A stretch of DNA of 29,567 bases from an uncultured Eubacteriales bacterium (lineage in GTDB: Bacteria; Bacillota; Clostridia; Lachnospirales; Lachnospiraceae): NCBI GenBank assembly GCA_900544525.1, contig UQVN01000008.1, positions 1 to 29,567 on the forward strand, read 5' to 3'. Below, piece by piece: positions 16,122 through 24,715 of the stretch. Numbering within the stretch: position 1 is the first letter of the stretch; each line of letters begins with the position of its first letter. A program made the translations under genes and the position numbers. A model generated the notes under the pieces. The model was given only the letters and a program-made list of their open reading frames with translations, was not told the DNA's origin and made no database searches.

Positions 16122-16150
16122 ATTATACTTGTTTTTTTTACTTCTGACAA
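16122..16150 (-). promoter_or_regulatory. Distal promoter ahead of mreB
   Basis: On the minus strand TTGTCA (16150-16145), 17 bp and TATAAT (16127-16122) form a strong sigma-A match. It lies just past the transporter terminator and would give a leader of about 260 nt to mreB. No open frame in that leader is convincing. Together with the proximal promoter and the transporter terminator, this accounts for the 506-bp gap 15856-16361. Confidence 0.75.
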
Positions 16151-16244
16151 CAGGCTTGATTCTTACATTTTCTTTTCAATTTCTTGCCCTTTTCCAGTTG
16201 AAAAATAGCATCCTCATTATAAATAATAGCTTTAAATTTTACAA

Positions 16245-16280
16245 AAAAACTGCCATACAAAAATTTGCATGGCAGTTTTT
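16245..16280. terminator. Intrinsic terminator after the AEC transporter
   Basis: A 12-bp perfect stem (16245-16256 with 16269-16280, 12-nt loop) has A and T runs on its two sides, so it could work in both directions. The only gene feeding it is the minus-strand transporter, whose stop is about 80 bp away. Confidence 0.88.
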
Positions 16281-16361
16281 TATCGATTATTCAATTCATT
16301 TCTTTTTAAATAAAAATGCGTGTATTTTTGTTTGACTTATGCCTTCCACGCAAACTAAAAT

Positions 16362-17285
16362 TTAAAATAGCATTGTAATTGCTGGAATTGTAATGATAGA
16401 TACTAACGTAGTAATAAATACCCCCTTCGCAGCTTTTACATCATCTTGACCATACTGTTTTGAAAACATAACAGTTGTTGCCGCTACTGGCATTGCTGAT
16501 ACAATAACAGTAATCGCTAAAATCATTGGATCTGTAATGAAATTACGAAATACTAACCAAATAAGCACTGGTGCTGCCCCTTGTTTCAAAATCGTATATG
16601 GATAGAGACGATATTCACTAAATACTTCTCTTAATGGTACCGTTGCAAGAGAAGAACCGATTACGATCATAGCAAGTGGTGTTGTCATACTTCCAACTGT
16701 GCTACAAGTAGTGGAAATAATATCTGGAACTGGAATCTTAAAGGAGAAGAGTAAAATAGCAACAATCGCTGCAATAATTCCTGGATTTAATAATGATTTC
16801 ACAGAAACTGCACTCTTTCCAGATTTTCCTGACATTAACACTACCCCAAATGTAAATACGAATAAATTAAATGTTAAGTTGAAGATTGCTGTGAAAAATA
16901 CTCCTGTTTCCCCATAAATGGCATTGACTACTGGAAATCCCATAAATGCCACATTAGAGAATGTTGTCATAAAAATATATAATCTCTTATCCTGTTGTGG
17001 TACTCTTGTAATAAAATTAAGAGCAACTCCAATCAAAGGAAAAATAATGTACATTACAACAGATAATAAAAATACCATAAAGATATCTTTCATTGTTCCT
17101 TCTGGTTTTGCTGTCATAACAGATGCTAATACCATTGCTGGACAAGTGATCTTTACAACCATTGCAGATAGTCCACTTGACATTTCTGGTGACACAATCT
17201 TCCACTTAGATGCTCCATATCCAAGAGCAATCATTAAAAATAAACACATCATTTGGTTAAACACTACAATTACACTTTCGCCCAC
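16362..17285 (-). CDS. AEC-family (auxin efflux carrier type) transporter
   Basis: This membrane transporter has about ten hydrophobic segments in two halves, with the family-like GYGASKWKIVSPEMSSGLS near the N terminus and TTFSNVAFMGFPVVNAIYG in the middle. Bacterial members carry organic anions such as malate or act as efflux permeases; the substrate is not predictable here. I start at a GTG at 17285, which has GTGAGG nine bases upstream and brings the first membrane segment near the N terminus as in relatives. An in-frame ATG at 17321 adds 12 mostly polar residues and has no ribosome site. The product is 307 residues from the GTG, 319 from the ATG. The start is the least certain in the window. 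Confidence 0.88.
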   Translation of the reverse strand: MGESVIVVFNQMMCLFLMIALGYGASKWKIVSPEMSSGLSAMVVKITCPAMVLASVMTAKPEGTMKDIFMVFLLSVVMYIIFPLIGVALNFITRVPQQDKRLYIFMTTFSNVAFMGFPVVNAIYGETGVFFTAIFNLTFNLFVFTFGVVLMSGKSGKSAVSVKSLLNPGIIAAIVAILLFSFKIPVPDIISTTCSTVGSMTTPLAMIVIGSSLATVPLREVFSEYRLYPYTILKQGAAPVLIWLVFRNFITDPMILAITVIVSAMPVAATTVMFSKQYGQDDVKAAKGVFITTLVSIITIPAITMLF

Positions 17286-17321
17286 GTCGCTTTGCCTCAC
17301 TTTCTTTGTGACCTGATTCAT

Positions 17322-17901
17322 AACGAAACTGAGTGGTTTCTAGTGGTTCAAAGACTTCGCTTTACCTCTAGCACAACTTTTTGATATGAATCAATCGTTT
17401 CTAACTTAAAATACCGATATTTATTTTATAGAGTTCTTTTCTCTGTTTGTAATTCAGGACTTATGCGTTACTATCGTAGATTTCCTTTCCTATTTTCTTC
17501 CTTGTTGTACCTCCTTTCAGCTGTTTCATCTGCTTCCTTCTCATAACCCATCTTCCCATTATGATCCGATTTTATAAAAGAAAGGATTTTTAGTAACTCC
17601 GATAATTGTATTATAGATCGATTAGTCAAAAAAATAAAGTGTTTTTTTTCATTCCATCAGTATTATTTACAATTTTATAATATAAAAACAGCATTTTTTA
17701 TCCTTCTTACACAAAAAACATTGATAAAATAGTCACAATTCTCTGCACAGTGCACTTTTTGACCAATGCAATAGGTAGAATAAACAAATATTTTAAAAAT
17801 TTTTATGTAAAATAACGAATTCAATTTCCAGTTTTTTTTATCAAATTTATCCAAAAACCAATGATCATAATCTTCTATTTCATGTTTGTTTTCATATAAA
17901 A
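17322..17901. other. Long intergenic region, no supported gene
   Basis: Between the transporter and the next terminator I see no convincing coding sequence. Visible items are an inverted repeat TTGATATGAATCAA at 17381-17394, a TATAAT on the minus strand (17613-17608 region) with only a weak -35, and a small dyad TGCACAGTGCA near 17747-17757. A minus-strand frame from 17911 to 17675 is open for 78 codons without any ATG. The region may carry the transporter's promoter and operator or be a gene remnant. Confidence 0.5.
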
Positions 17902-17957
17902 AAAACCTCCTCTATCGAAATATCTATTGCTTCTCACATCCCGATAGACAAGGTTTT
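17902..17957 (-). terminator. Intrinsic terminator of the FabK-like gene
   Basis: Two stem segments, 7 bp (17951-17957 with 17902-17908) and 6 bp (17942-17947 with 17912-17917), are separated by a symmetric 3-nt internal loop. They close a 24-nt loop and are followed on the minus strand by a run of eight T. It begins 16 bp after the stop codon. Confidence 0.82.
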
Positions 17958-17972
17958 CTTTTTTATGATTCT

Positions 17973-19076
17973 TTATTCTTCACCAACATAGCGATTTAAC
18001 ACTTCTCTTACTGTCGTAATTCGATCTTCTAAATACACATCTGCCCCGCAAAATACTAATCCTTCTTCTACATTTCCCTTCACTGCCTGAATTAACCCTT
18101 CTGTAATACAATATGGAATTTCCTCTGGATTACAATGAGAAATACAAGCATGACAAGAAGTAACAGGTATTTTTCCTTCTTTTTGTATTCTCTTTTGAAA
18201 AGCATTGTTCATGGCTCTTCCTGGCATACCAACAGGACTTTTCACAAGAATAATATCTTCTTTTTGGCACGCAACATACGCTTGTTTATATCGCTCATCG
18301 GCATCGCATTCCACTGTTGTGACAAAAGGCGTCGCCACCTGAATACCATCTGCCCCCATCTCAATGTACTTTTCTAACTGAGCTTTTGTTCGGATTCCAC
18401 CCGCTATAATAATCGGTATCTTATGTCCATATTTTTCTTCATATGGTTTCACTGTCTCTATAATGTTTTGAATTTCTTCATCGAAGTTCATCTCGTCCAT
18501 ATGCTGTAATTCCTCTAACTTAAATCCAAGATGTCCTCCTGCTCTTGGACCTTCAATTACGACAGCATCTGGCGCTACTTTTTCCTTCTTATCCCATAAT
18601 TTTAAAATTACATTCATTGCTTTTTTGGAAGATACAATAGGAACTAATTTTGGCATTTTCACAGCCTCACCACAACTTTTTAATCCTTCCCATTCCTCTT
18701 TTGCAATTTTAGGAAGATCCACTGGCAATCCCGCTCCTGAAATAATTAAATCCACCTTAGCTCTTACTGCTTCTTTTACATACTCACTATATTGTCTTGT
18801 AGCAACCATAATATTAACTCCAATGATTCCTTTTGGAGCAATTTTTTTCGCCTTTTGTACCTCTTTTTGAATGGCTCTTAAATTGGCTTGTAATGGTTGT
18901 TTATCAAAATCCGACTCTCGATAACCAATTTGTGCAGTGGAAATAATTCCGATAGCACCTTCTTTTGCCACCGCTCCTGCTAAAGAACTTAAACTCACTC
19001 CTACTCCCATTCCTCCTTGAATGATTGGAATTTTTGCAATTAACTCGCCAATTTGCAATGGTTTTATTTTATTCAT
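17973..19076 (-). CDS. FabK / nitronate monooxygenase-like flavoprotein with a Cys cluster
   Basis: This 367-residue TIM-barrel FMN protein belongs to the family shared by enoyl-ACP reductase II (FabK) and nitronate monooxygenase. It has PIIQGGMGVGVS (17-28), VNIMV (87-91), the conserved RAGGH with His182, IIIAGGI (222-228) and GADGIQVATPF (241-251). Its position beside the fatty-acid genes, which lack an enoyl reductase, favours reduction of trans-2-enoyl-ACP. The family link alone cannot separate this from nitronate oxidation. It is longer than classical FabK (about 320). The extra C-terminal part has C308, C311, C315 and C323 in CX2CX3CX7C, plus C343, like an iron-sulphur site. AGAGGA precedes the ATG. 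It sits beyond the accA terminator, so it has its own promoter, which I could not place. Confidence 0.9.
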   Translation of the reverse strand: MNKIKPLQIGELIAKIPIIQGGMGVGVSLSSLAGAVAKEGAIGIISTAQIGYRESDFDKQPLQANLRAIQKEVQKAKKIAPKGIIGVNIMVATRQYSEYVKEAVRAKVDLIISGAGLPVDLPKIAKEEWEGLKSCGEAVKMPKLVPIVSSKKAMNVILKLWDKKEKVAPDAVVIEGPRAGGHLGFKLEELQHMDEMNFDEEIQNIIETVKPYEEKYGHKIPIIIAGGIRTKAQLEKYIEMGADGIQVATPFVTTVECDADERYKQAYVACQKEDIILVKSPVGMPGRAMNNAFQKRIQKEGKIPVTSCHACISHCNPEEIPYCITEGLIQAVKGNVEEGLVFCGADVYLEDRITTVREVLNRYVGEE

Positions 19077-19251
19077 ACAAATCCTCTTTTCTATTTTTTA
19101 TTACTTTTATGATTCTGTTTCCCTATCTTTTCTTTTTTGTTTGAATTTCTTTTCACGCTTTTTACTTTTAGGAACTTAGTAGTTTCCAATACTATCTTTT
19201 CTTTTCTTGTAAAGCTTATTATCTAGTTTTTATTAACTAAAATTTTTGCGT

Positions 19252-19287
19252 AAAAAAGAAAGGCTATTAGCCATAGCCATTCTTTTT
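19252..19287 (-). terminator. Intrinsic terminator after accA
   Basis: A stem of about 13 bp with one mismatch (19273-19285 with 19255-19267) is followed on the minus strand by TTCTTTTTTACG. It ends the fatty-acid operon and separates it from the FabK-like gene. The rest of the 217-bp gap shows only AT-rich DNA, including an inverted repeat TAGTT/AACTA near 19222-19240. Confidence 0.85.
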
Positions 19288-19293
19288 CCTTTA

Positions 19294-20085
19294 TTAAAAT
19301 GCGCGGAATCGTTCATATCTCTGGGAACAAATTTCTTCTGGAGTCATTTGTTCATATTTTTTTACAAAAGCTTCGATTTTCTCTCTCATTCCCGTTGTAA
19401 TCTCTTCGATATTATCGATACCAATTGGTTCCTCTTCTTCTATGATTTCCTCCACCACTTGGAGATTTTTTAAGTCAGAGGCTGTGATCTTCATAACAGA
19501 AGCTGCCTCTGGCGCCCGTTTTCCATCTTTCCATAAAATAGCTGCAAATCCTTCTGGAGAAAGGACAGAATATGTGGCATTTTCCATAATCCACACTTCA
19601 TTAGCCACAGCAAGAGCAATCGCTCCACCACTTCCTCCTTCTCCAATCATAATGGAGAGAATTGGAACTTTTAGCCCAGCCATCTCATATAAGTTACGAG
19701 CGATTGCTTCTCCTTGGCCTCTTTCTTCTGCTTCAATTCCACAGTAAGCACCTGGTGTATCCACAAAGCAAATAATTGGGCGATGAAACTTTTCCGCTTG
19801 TTTCATCAAACGCAATGCTTTTCGATAGCCTTCTGGAGAGGGCATACCAAAATTTCTCTTTACATTTTCTTTTGTTGTACGCCCTTTTTGCTGTCCAATT
19901 ACGGTAAACGTCTTTCCATTTAATCCTGCTAATCCTCCAACAATCGCTGGATCATCTCCATAACAGCGATCTCCATGGAGTTCAATAAAATCATCAAATA
20001 TAAAACTAATATAATCAAGGCTCGTTGGGCGTCCTGCACTTCTTGAAATCTGCACACGCTCCCATGCATTTAATTGCTCTGCCAT
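19294..20085 (-). CDS. accA: Acetyl-CoA carboxylase carboxyltransferase subunit alpha
   Basis: With AccD this subunit transfers the carboxyl group from biotin to acetyl-CoA, giving malonyl-CoA. Crotonase-fold features are visible: GRPTSLDYISFIFDDFIELHG near the N terminus, FVDTPGAYCGIEAEERGQGE, and the oxyanion region GEGGSGGAIALAVAN. I start at 20085 (MAEQLNAWERV), giving 263 residues, because AGGAGG lies directly upstream. The in-frame ATG at 20109 has no ribosome site and is eight codons earlier. The protein is shorter than E. coli AccA (319) but normal for Firmicutes of this type. It is the last gene of the operon, 40 bp after accD. Confidence 0.96.
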   Translation of the reverse strand: MAEQLNAWERVQISRSAGRPTSLDYISFIFDDFIELHGDRCYGDDPAIVGGLAGLNGKTFTVIGQQKGRTTKENVKRNFGMPSPEGYRKALRLMKQAEKFHRPIICFVDTPGAYCGIEAEERGQGEAIARNLYEMAGLKVPILSIMIGEGGSGGAIALAVANEVWIMENATYSVLSPEGFAAILWKDGKRAPEAASVMKITASDLKNLQVVEEIIEEEEPIGIDNIEEITTGMREKIEAFVKKYEQMTPEEICSQRYERFRAF

Positions 20086-20125
20086 ATGGTTCCTCCTAAC
20101 ATCAGTCACAAAATTTTATACACTT

Positions 20126-20995
20126 TTATTTCCGAAGTAATAAACTTAAAATTGGTCTTAAATGTTTTCTCTCAACGATTTTATCGATAAATCCATGTTC
20201 TTGTAGAAATTCTGCTCTTTGAAAGCCTTCTGGGAGTTTTTGTCCAATGGTCTGTTCAATGACTCGTTGTCCTGCAAATCCAATTAAAGCCCCTGGTTCT
20301 GCCAATATAATATCTCCAAGCATTGCAAAACTAGCGGTTACTCCACCTGTCGTCGGATCCGTAATTACTGTAATATATAAAAGACCTGCTTCATCGTGTC
20401 GTTTTAACGCCTGTGATGTCTTTGCCATCTGCATAAGGGAAATAATTCCTTCTTGCATTCTAGCGCCACCTGAACAAGTAAATAAGATAACAGGAAGTTT
20501 TTCCTCTGTTGCTCGCTCTACTGCTCTTGTAATCTTTTCACCAACCACATGACCCATACTTCCCATCATAAAATCCGATGCCATAACGCCGATTACAACA
20601 GGAATTCCTTTGATCGTTCCCTTTCCTGTCATAACGGCCTCTTCTAAGTTGGTTACTTCTTTCATATGCTCTAATTTACTTTGATATCCAGGAAACTCTA
20701 ATGGATCCGATGTTTCTAGCTTTTCATCCCATTCGACAAAACTTCCTTTATCCACGATCATACGGATACGATTTCTTGGACGAATTCGGAAATAATGACC
20801 GCAATGGGGGCAAATATAATAGTTAGAAGCGATGTCCTCTGCATAGATTAAATCGCCACAAGCATCACACTTTTCAAACAAACCATCTGGAATCTGTGGC
20901 TCATCTAAATTTTTTCGAATATGCTCTCCTTTTTTTGCCTGACGGCGTTCGCTCATGGATAAACCAGATGTCTTTTTAAACATTTCTTTTAACAT
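20126..20995 (-). CDS. accD: Acetyl-CoA carboxylase carboxyltransferase subunit beta
   Basis: This 289-residue partner of AccA forms the heterotetrameric carboxyltransferase. The N-terminal zinc ribbon has C43, C46, C62 and C65. The crotonase-like core contains the glycine-rich VIGVMASDFMMGSMGHVVGE, FTCSGGARMQEG (oxyanion hole) and DPTTGGVTASFAMLGD. The ATG at 20995 has GGGAG nine bases ahead. It lies 35 bp after accC counted from the accC stop. The zinc ribbon of AccD binds its own mRNA in E. coli; whether that applies here is unknown. Confidence 0.97.
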   Translation of the reverse strand: MLKEMFKKTSGLSMSERRQAKKGEHIRKNLDEPQIPDGLFEKCDACGDLIYAEDIASNYYICPHCGHYFRIRPRNRIRMIVDKGSFVEWDEKLETSDPLEFPGYQSKLEHMKEVTNLEEAVMTGKGTIKGIPVVIGVMASDFMMGSMGHVVGEKITRAVERATEEKLPVILFTCSGGARMQEGIISLMQMAKTSQALKRHDEAGLLYITVITDPTTGGVTASFAMLGDIILAEPGALIGFAGQRVIEQTIGQKLPEGFQRAEFLQEHGFIDKIVERKHLRPILSLLLRK

Positions 20996-21030
20996 ATCAT
21001 CGATCTCCCATTCCTATGTCAAATTTCTTC

Positions 21031-22386
21031 TTACTCTTGTTGCAATCGTTCTTGGAAACGTTCAATAAATCCTGTATCCACATTTCCTTTTACATATTCT
21101 TCATCGTTAAATATTTCATATTGATAATCTAAATTTGTTTTTACGCCTTGTACAATTAGCTCTCCTAACGCACTGCGCATTTTTTTAATGGCAAGCTCCC
21201 TTGTCTCATCATGGACAATTAACTTTGCCACCATGGAATCATAGTAAGGAGGAATCGTACAACCTGCATAGAGTGCAGAATCCACTCGAATCCCCTTCCC
21301 TCCTGGAAAATGAATATAATTTACAGTTCCAGGACAAGGCATAAAGTTTTTATCAGGATCTTCTGCATTAATACGACATTCAATGGCATGGCCAGAAATT
21401 CTCACATCTTCTTGACGAAGTGCTAACGTCTCTCCTGCAGCAATTTTTATCTGTTCTTTAATTAAATCCACACCTGTTATCATTTCTGTCACAGGGTGTT
21501 CTACTTGGATTCTCGTATTCATTTCCATAAAATAAAACTCATTGTTTTGATCCAATAAAAATTCAATCGTTCCTGCACTATAATATCCCGTGGCTTTTGC
21601 CGCTTTTACCGCTGCTTCTCCCATCTTTTTTCGAAGTGTTTCATCAATTGCAATGGAAGGAGCCTCTTCAATCATCTTTTGATGACGTCTTTGAATGGAA
21701 CAGTCACGTTCACCAAGATAAATCGTATTTCCTTTTTTATCCGCAAGAACCTGAATTTCCACATGGCGAGGATTTTTCACATAGCGTTCTAAATACATAG
21801 TATTGTCTCCAAATCCATTGACTGCTTCTCTTTGAGCAGTTTCGAATTTTTCTAAAAATTCTTCTTCGGATTCTGCCACACGCATGCCTTTTCCACCGCC
21901 TCCTGCGGACGCTTTGATCATAATTGGATATCCAATTTCTTTTGCTAATTCGATTCCTACCATACCATCATAGATAGGCTCTTTTGTCCCTGGTACAACA
22001 GGCACTCCTGCTTTCATCATCGTATTTCTCGCCTCGGATTTATTTCCCATACGATCCATCGTATCTGCAGATGGTCCAATGAAAGTAATATTACACTGAT
22101 TGCACATTCTCACAAATTTACTATTTTCGGATAAGAAACCAAACCCTGGATGAATGGCCTCAGCTCCACTCACTAAAGTTGCACTAATAATGCTCTCCAT
22201 ATTTAAATAACTATCCTTTGCGGCAGCTGGTCCAATACAAATAGTTTCATCTGCAAGCTGTGCATGAAGCGCCTCTTTATCCGCCTCAGAACAAACAGCT
22301 ACGGTCAAAATTCCCATCTCACGGCAGGCACGAATAATTCTGACTGCGATTTCTCCTCGATTTGCAATTAAAATTTTCTTAAACAT
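21031..22386 (-). CDS. accC: Acetyl-CoA carboxylase, biotin carboxylase subunit
   Basis: This ATP-grasp enzyme carboxylates the biotin on AccB with bicarbonate and ATP. It has the N-terminal MFKKILIANRGEIAVR, the ATP glycine loop KASAGGGGKGMR, ERYVKNPRHVEIQVL, and the catalytic FMEMNTRIQVEHPVTE. I start at the second of two adjacent ATGs (22386), where GAGG is five bases upstream and the family sequence begins, giving 451 residues. A longer frame from an ATG at 22422 adds 12 charged residues and lacks a ribosome site. The spacing to the fabZ stop is 57 bp, the largest gap inside the operon. Confidence 0.96.
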   Translation of the reverse strand: MFKKILIANRGEIAVRIIRACREMGILTVAVCSEADKEALHAQLADETICIGPAAAKDSYLNMESIISATLVSGAEAIHPGFGFLSENSKFVRMCNQCNITFIGPSADTMDRMGNKSEARNTMMKAGVPVVPGTKEPIYDGMVGIELAKEIGYPIMIKASAGGGGKGMRVAESEEEFLEKFETAQREAVNGFGDNTMYLERYVKNPRHVEIQVLADKKGNTIYLGERDCSIQRRHQKMIEEAPSIAIDETLRKKMGEAAVKAAKATGYYSAGTIEFLLDQNNEFYFMEMNTRIQVEHPVTEMITGVDLIKEQIKIAAGETLALRQEDVRISGHAIECRINAEDPDKNFMPCPGTVNYIHFPGGKGIRVDSALYAGCTIPPYYDSMVAKLIVHDETRELAIKKMRSALGELIVQGVKTNLDYQYEIFNDEEYVKGNVDTGFIERFQERLQQE

Positions 22387-22443
22387 CATTTCCTCACTTC
22401 TTCCCGTCTTGTCTTCTTCCATACAAAACTGATGGGATTCTTT

Positions 22444-22872
22444 CTAGTTTCCAATCATAAAAGTAAGTTCTGCCTGTGCAACTACTTTCCCATCCACAGT
22501 TGCTGTTCCTTTTCCAACACCAACAGGACCTTTTACTTTTATCATTTCTACTTCTAATAAAAGAACATCTCCTGGCACTACTTTTTGACGGAATTTTGCC
22601 TTATTGATTCCTCCAAAATAAGCAATCTTTCCTTTATTTTCTTCCAAAGAAAGACAACAAACAGCGCCAACTTGTGCCATAGCTTCAATAATTAATACCC
22701 CTGGCATAACCGCTTCTTGTGGAAAATGTCCTTGGAAAAATGGCTCATTATAAGTCACACATTTCTTTCCGACTGCACGAACGCCCACTTCCATTTCTTC
22801 AATACGATCCACTAAAAGAAATGGGGTGCGATGTGGAATAATTTCTTTTATCTGTTCAATATTTAATACCAT
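22444..22872 (-). CDS. fabZ: 3-hydroxyacyl-ACP dehydratase
   Basis: This hot-dog-fold enzyme of 142 residues removes water from 3-hydroxyacyl-ACP to give trans-2-enoyl-ACP. Catalytic His49 lies in GHFPQEAVMPGV and Glu63 in IIEAMAQ. The N-terminal IIPHRTPFLLVDRI is typical. Since no fabA or fabM is in the window, isomerisation for unsaturated fatty acids would need another gene or be absent. GGAGT is six bases ahead of the ATG. It lies 23 bp after accB. Confidence 0.97.
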   Translation of the reverse strand: MVLNIEQIKEIIPHRTPFLLVDRIEEMEVGVRAVGKKCVTYNEPFFQGHFPQEAVMPGVLIIEAMAQVGAVCCLSLEENKGKIAYFGGINKAKFRQKVVPGDVLLLEVEMIKVKGPVGVGKGTATVDGKVVAQAELTFMIGN

Positions 22873-22895
22873 TTTCTACTCCTTTTTCCTTCCAC

Positions 22896-23399
22896 CTATC
22901 CAATGATTACAAGTGGTTGACCAAATTCTACCATCTCTCCATTGTTTACCACGATATCAAGTACCGTTCCATCAAATTCAGATTCCACTTCGTTCATTAA
23001 CTTCATGGCTTCTACGATTCCAATGACCTGCCCTTTTTTCACTTGATCCCCGATGGATACAAATGGAGGTTTATCTTCTGCAGGTGCAGCATAAAACGTT
23101 CCTACAAGCGGAGATTTTATCACGTTTCCCTCCACTTGTTTTTCCTGTTTCACTGGATTTTCTTCCTTTAAAATGGCTGGTGGCATACCAATGATCTCTG
23201 TCTTTTCTACAACTTCTACTGGTTTCGGTTCCGCTTTTTTTTGTTCTATAACGGTTTCTAACCCTTTTGGCTCTTCTACCACTGCCATTCCACGATTTGC
23301 CTTTAATGTTAATTTTAAATTTCCTTCTTCTAATACAAATTCGTTTAATTCAGAATCAGACACTTTATCAATTAATTGCATAATCTCATTAATATTCAT
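22896..23399 (-). CDS. accB: Biotin carboxyl carrier protein of acetyl-CoA carboxylase
   Basis: This carrier swings biotin between AccC and AccA/AccD. The N-terminal region (MNINEIMQLIDKVSDSELNE) is followed by a Glu/Lys/Pro/Val-rich linker, then the biotinyl domain with EAMKLM and the biotin-accepting Lys133. The start at 23399 gives 167 residues. AAAGGAG lies seven bases upstream. A TTG-initiated extension to 23435 would have no ribosome site. The biotin domain keeps the hydrophobic residues around the KLMNEV turn. Confidence 0.96.
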   Translation of the reverse strand: MNINEIMQLIDKVSDSELNEFVLEEGNLKLTLKANRGMAVVEEPKGLETVIEQKKAEPKPVEVVEKTEIIGMPPAILKEENPVKQEKQVEGNVIKSPLVGTFYAAPAEDKPPFVSIGDQVKKGQVIGIVEAMKLMNEVESEFDGTVLDIVVNNGEMVEFGQPLVIIG

Positions 23400-23442
23400 A
23401 TGAGGACTCCTTTCTAATCTAGCATTTCTTCCCAAACGATGA

Positions 23443-24681
23443 TTAGGACTCTGTATATTTTTTGATTAAAATACTTGCATTGTGTCCGCCAAATCCTAAC
23501 GAATTGCTTAATGCATAATTCACTTCTTGATCCGTTACTGCTTCTTTACAGTAATTTAAATCACACTCTTCATCTGGAACTTCATATCCTGCTGTTTTAT
23601 GAATAAAATTATCGGTAACTGTCTTTACACAAGCGATAAATTCAACAGCACCTGCCGCTCCTAATCCATGTCCTATCATAGATTTTGTAGAGTTGATATA
23701 CATATCATAAGCGTGATCACCAAATACATTTTTAATTGCCATTGTTTCAAATAAATCATTGTGATGGGTACTTGTTCCATGAGCATTAATATAAAGAATA
23801 TCTTCTTTCTTCGCTCCCGCTTCTTTTACGGCAAATTCCATGGCTCTTGCTGCCCCTTCTCCATCTTCTGCTGGAGAAGTGATATGGAAAGCATCACAAG
23901 TTGCACCATATCCTACAATTTCTGCTAAAATATTAGCTCCACGAGCTTTTGCGTGTTCTAATGATTCTACAACGACAATACCTGCACCTTCTCCCATAAC
24001 GAAACCGCTTCTCTCTTTATCAAATGGGATGGAAGCTCTCATTGGATCTTCACTAAATGTCAATGCAGTTAAAGAAGCAAAACCAGAAACTCCAAGCGGT
24101 GTAATAGCAGCCTCTGTTCCACCTGCTACCATAACATCTACTTCTCCTGCTTGAATGGAACGATAAGCTTCTCCGATAGAATGAGTTCCTGTCGCACAAG
24201 CAGTAACTACATTAATACATTTTCCTTTTAATCCATAAGCGATAGCAACATTTCCCGCCGCCATATTGGATATCATTAAAGGTACCATCATTGGAGAAAT
24301 ACGGTTTGGTCCTTTTTCAAATAATTTCTTACACTCTTTTTCTATCACTTGTAAAGAACCAACACCAGAACCAACAGAGCAACCAACTCTTGTCATATCT
24401 TCTTTTTCTAAATCAAGTCCTGATTGTTCAATGGCCTCTTTTGCCGCTGCAACAGCATATTGGCAAAATAATTCCATTCTTCTTGCGGATTTTGGATCCA
24501 TATAGTCCTTTGGATTAAAATCTTCTACTTGGGCAGCTACCTTTGCTTTATAATCGGTAACATCAAAACGATCGATTGGTTTAATCCCAACTTTTCCCGC
24601 TTTCAAATTATTCCAAAATGTTTCTACATTATTTCCAACAGGAGTAATTGCTCCCATTCCCGTCACTACAACTCTTTTCAT
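23443..24681 (-). CDS. fabF: 3-oxoacyl-ACP synthase II
   Basis: This thiolase-fold condensing enzyme elongates acyl-ACP with malonyl-ACP. From the chosen start it has 412 residues, the usual length, with catalytic Cys162 (TACATGTHS), His301 (NAHGTSTHHND) and His338 (KSMIGHGLGAAG). The start at 24681 has GAGG seven bases ahead. A longer frame from an ATG at 24735 would overlap the end of fabG in another frame and add 18 unrelated residues. It is 34 bp after fabG. In the absence of fabH here it could also carry out some of the initiation step; that is inference. Confidence 0.97.
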   Translation of the reverse strand: MKRVVVTGMGAITPVGNNVETFWNNLKAGKVGIKPIDRFDVTDYKAKVAAQVEDFNPKDYMDPKSARRMELFCQYAVAAAKEAIEQSGLDLEKEDMTRVGCSVGSGVGSLQVIEKECKKLFEKGPNRISPMMVPLMISNMAAGNVAIAYGLKGKCINVVTACATGTHSIGEAYRSIQAGEVDVMVAGGTEAAITPLGVSGFASLTALTFSEDPMRASIPFDKERSGFVMGEGAGIVVVESLEHAKARGANILAEIVGYGATCDAFHITSPAEDGEGAARAMEFAVKEAGAKKEDILYINAHGTSTHHNDLFETMAIKNVFGDHAYDMYINSTKSMIGHGLGAAGAVEFIACVKTVTDNFIHKTAGYEVPDEECDLNYCKEAVTDQEVNYALSNSLGFGGHNASILIKKYTES

Positions 24682-24715
24682 GTTCTTACCTCTATCATTC
24701 TTTTTGTTCATACGA

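Noticed and set aside
16129..16335. Plus-strand 68-codon frame in the mreB-transporter gap
   Set aside because: It crosses the terminator hairpin at 16245-16280 and the distal mreB promoter, and has no ribosome site.
17490..17580. Minus-strand 26-codon frame starting MGYEKEADETAERR in the long gap, with an AGGAGG inside it
   Set aside because: The ribosome-site-like AGGAGG is followed by no start codon at usable distance, and the short frame has only a poor site of its own.
17620..17690. Minus-strand 22-codon frame (MLFLYYKIVNN...) with AAGGA ahead, considered as a leader peptide
   Set aside because: There is no run of regulatory codons, no terminator or antiterminator pair after it, and no adjacent biosynthetic gene.
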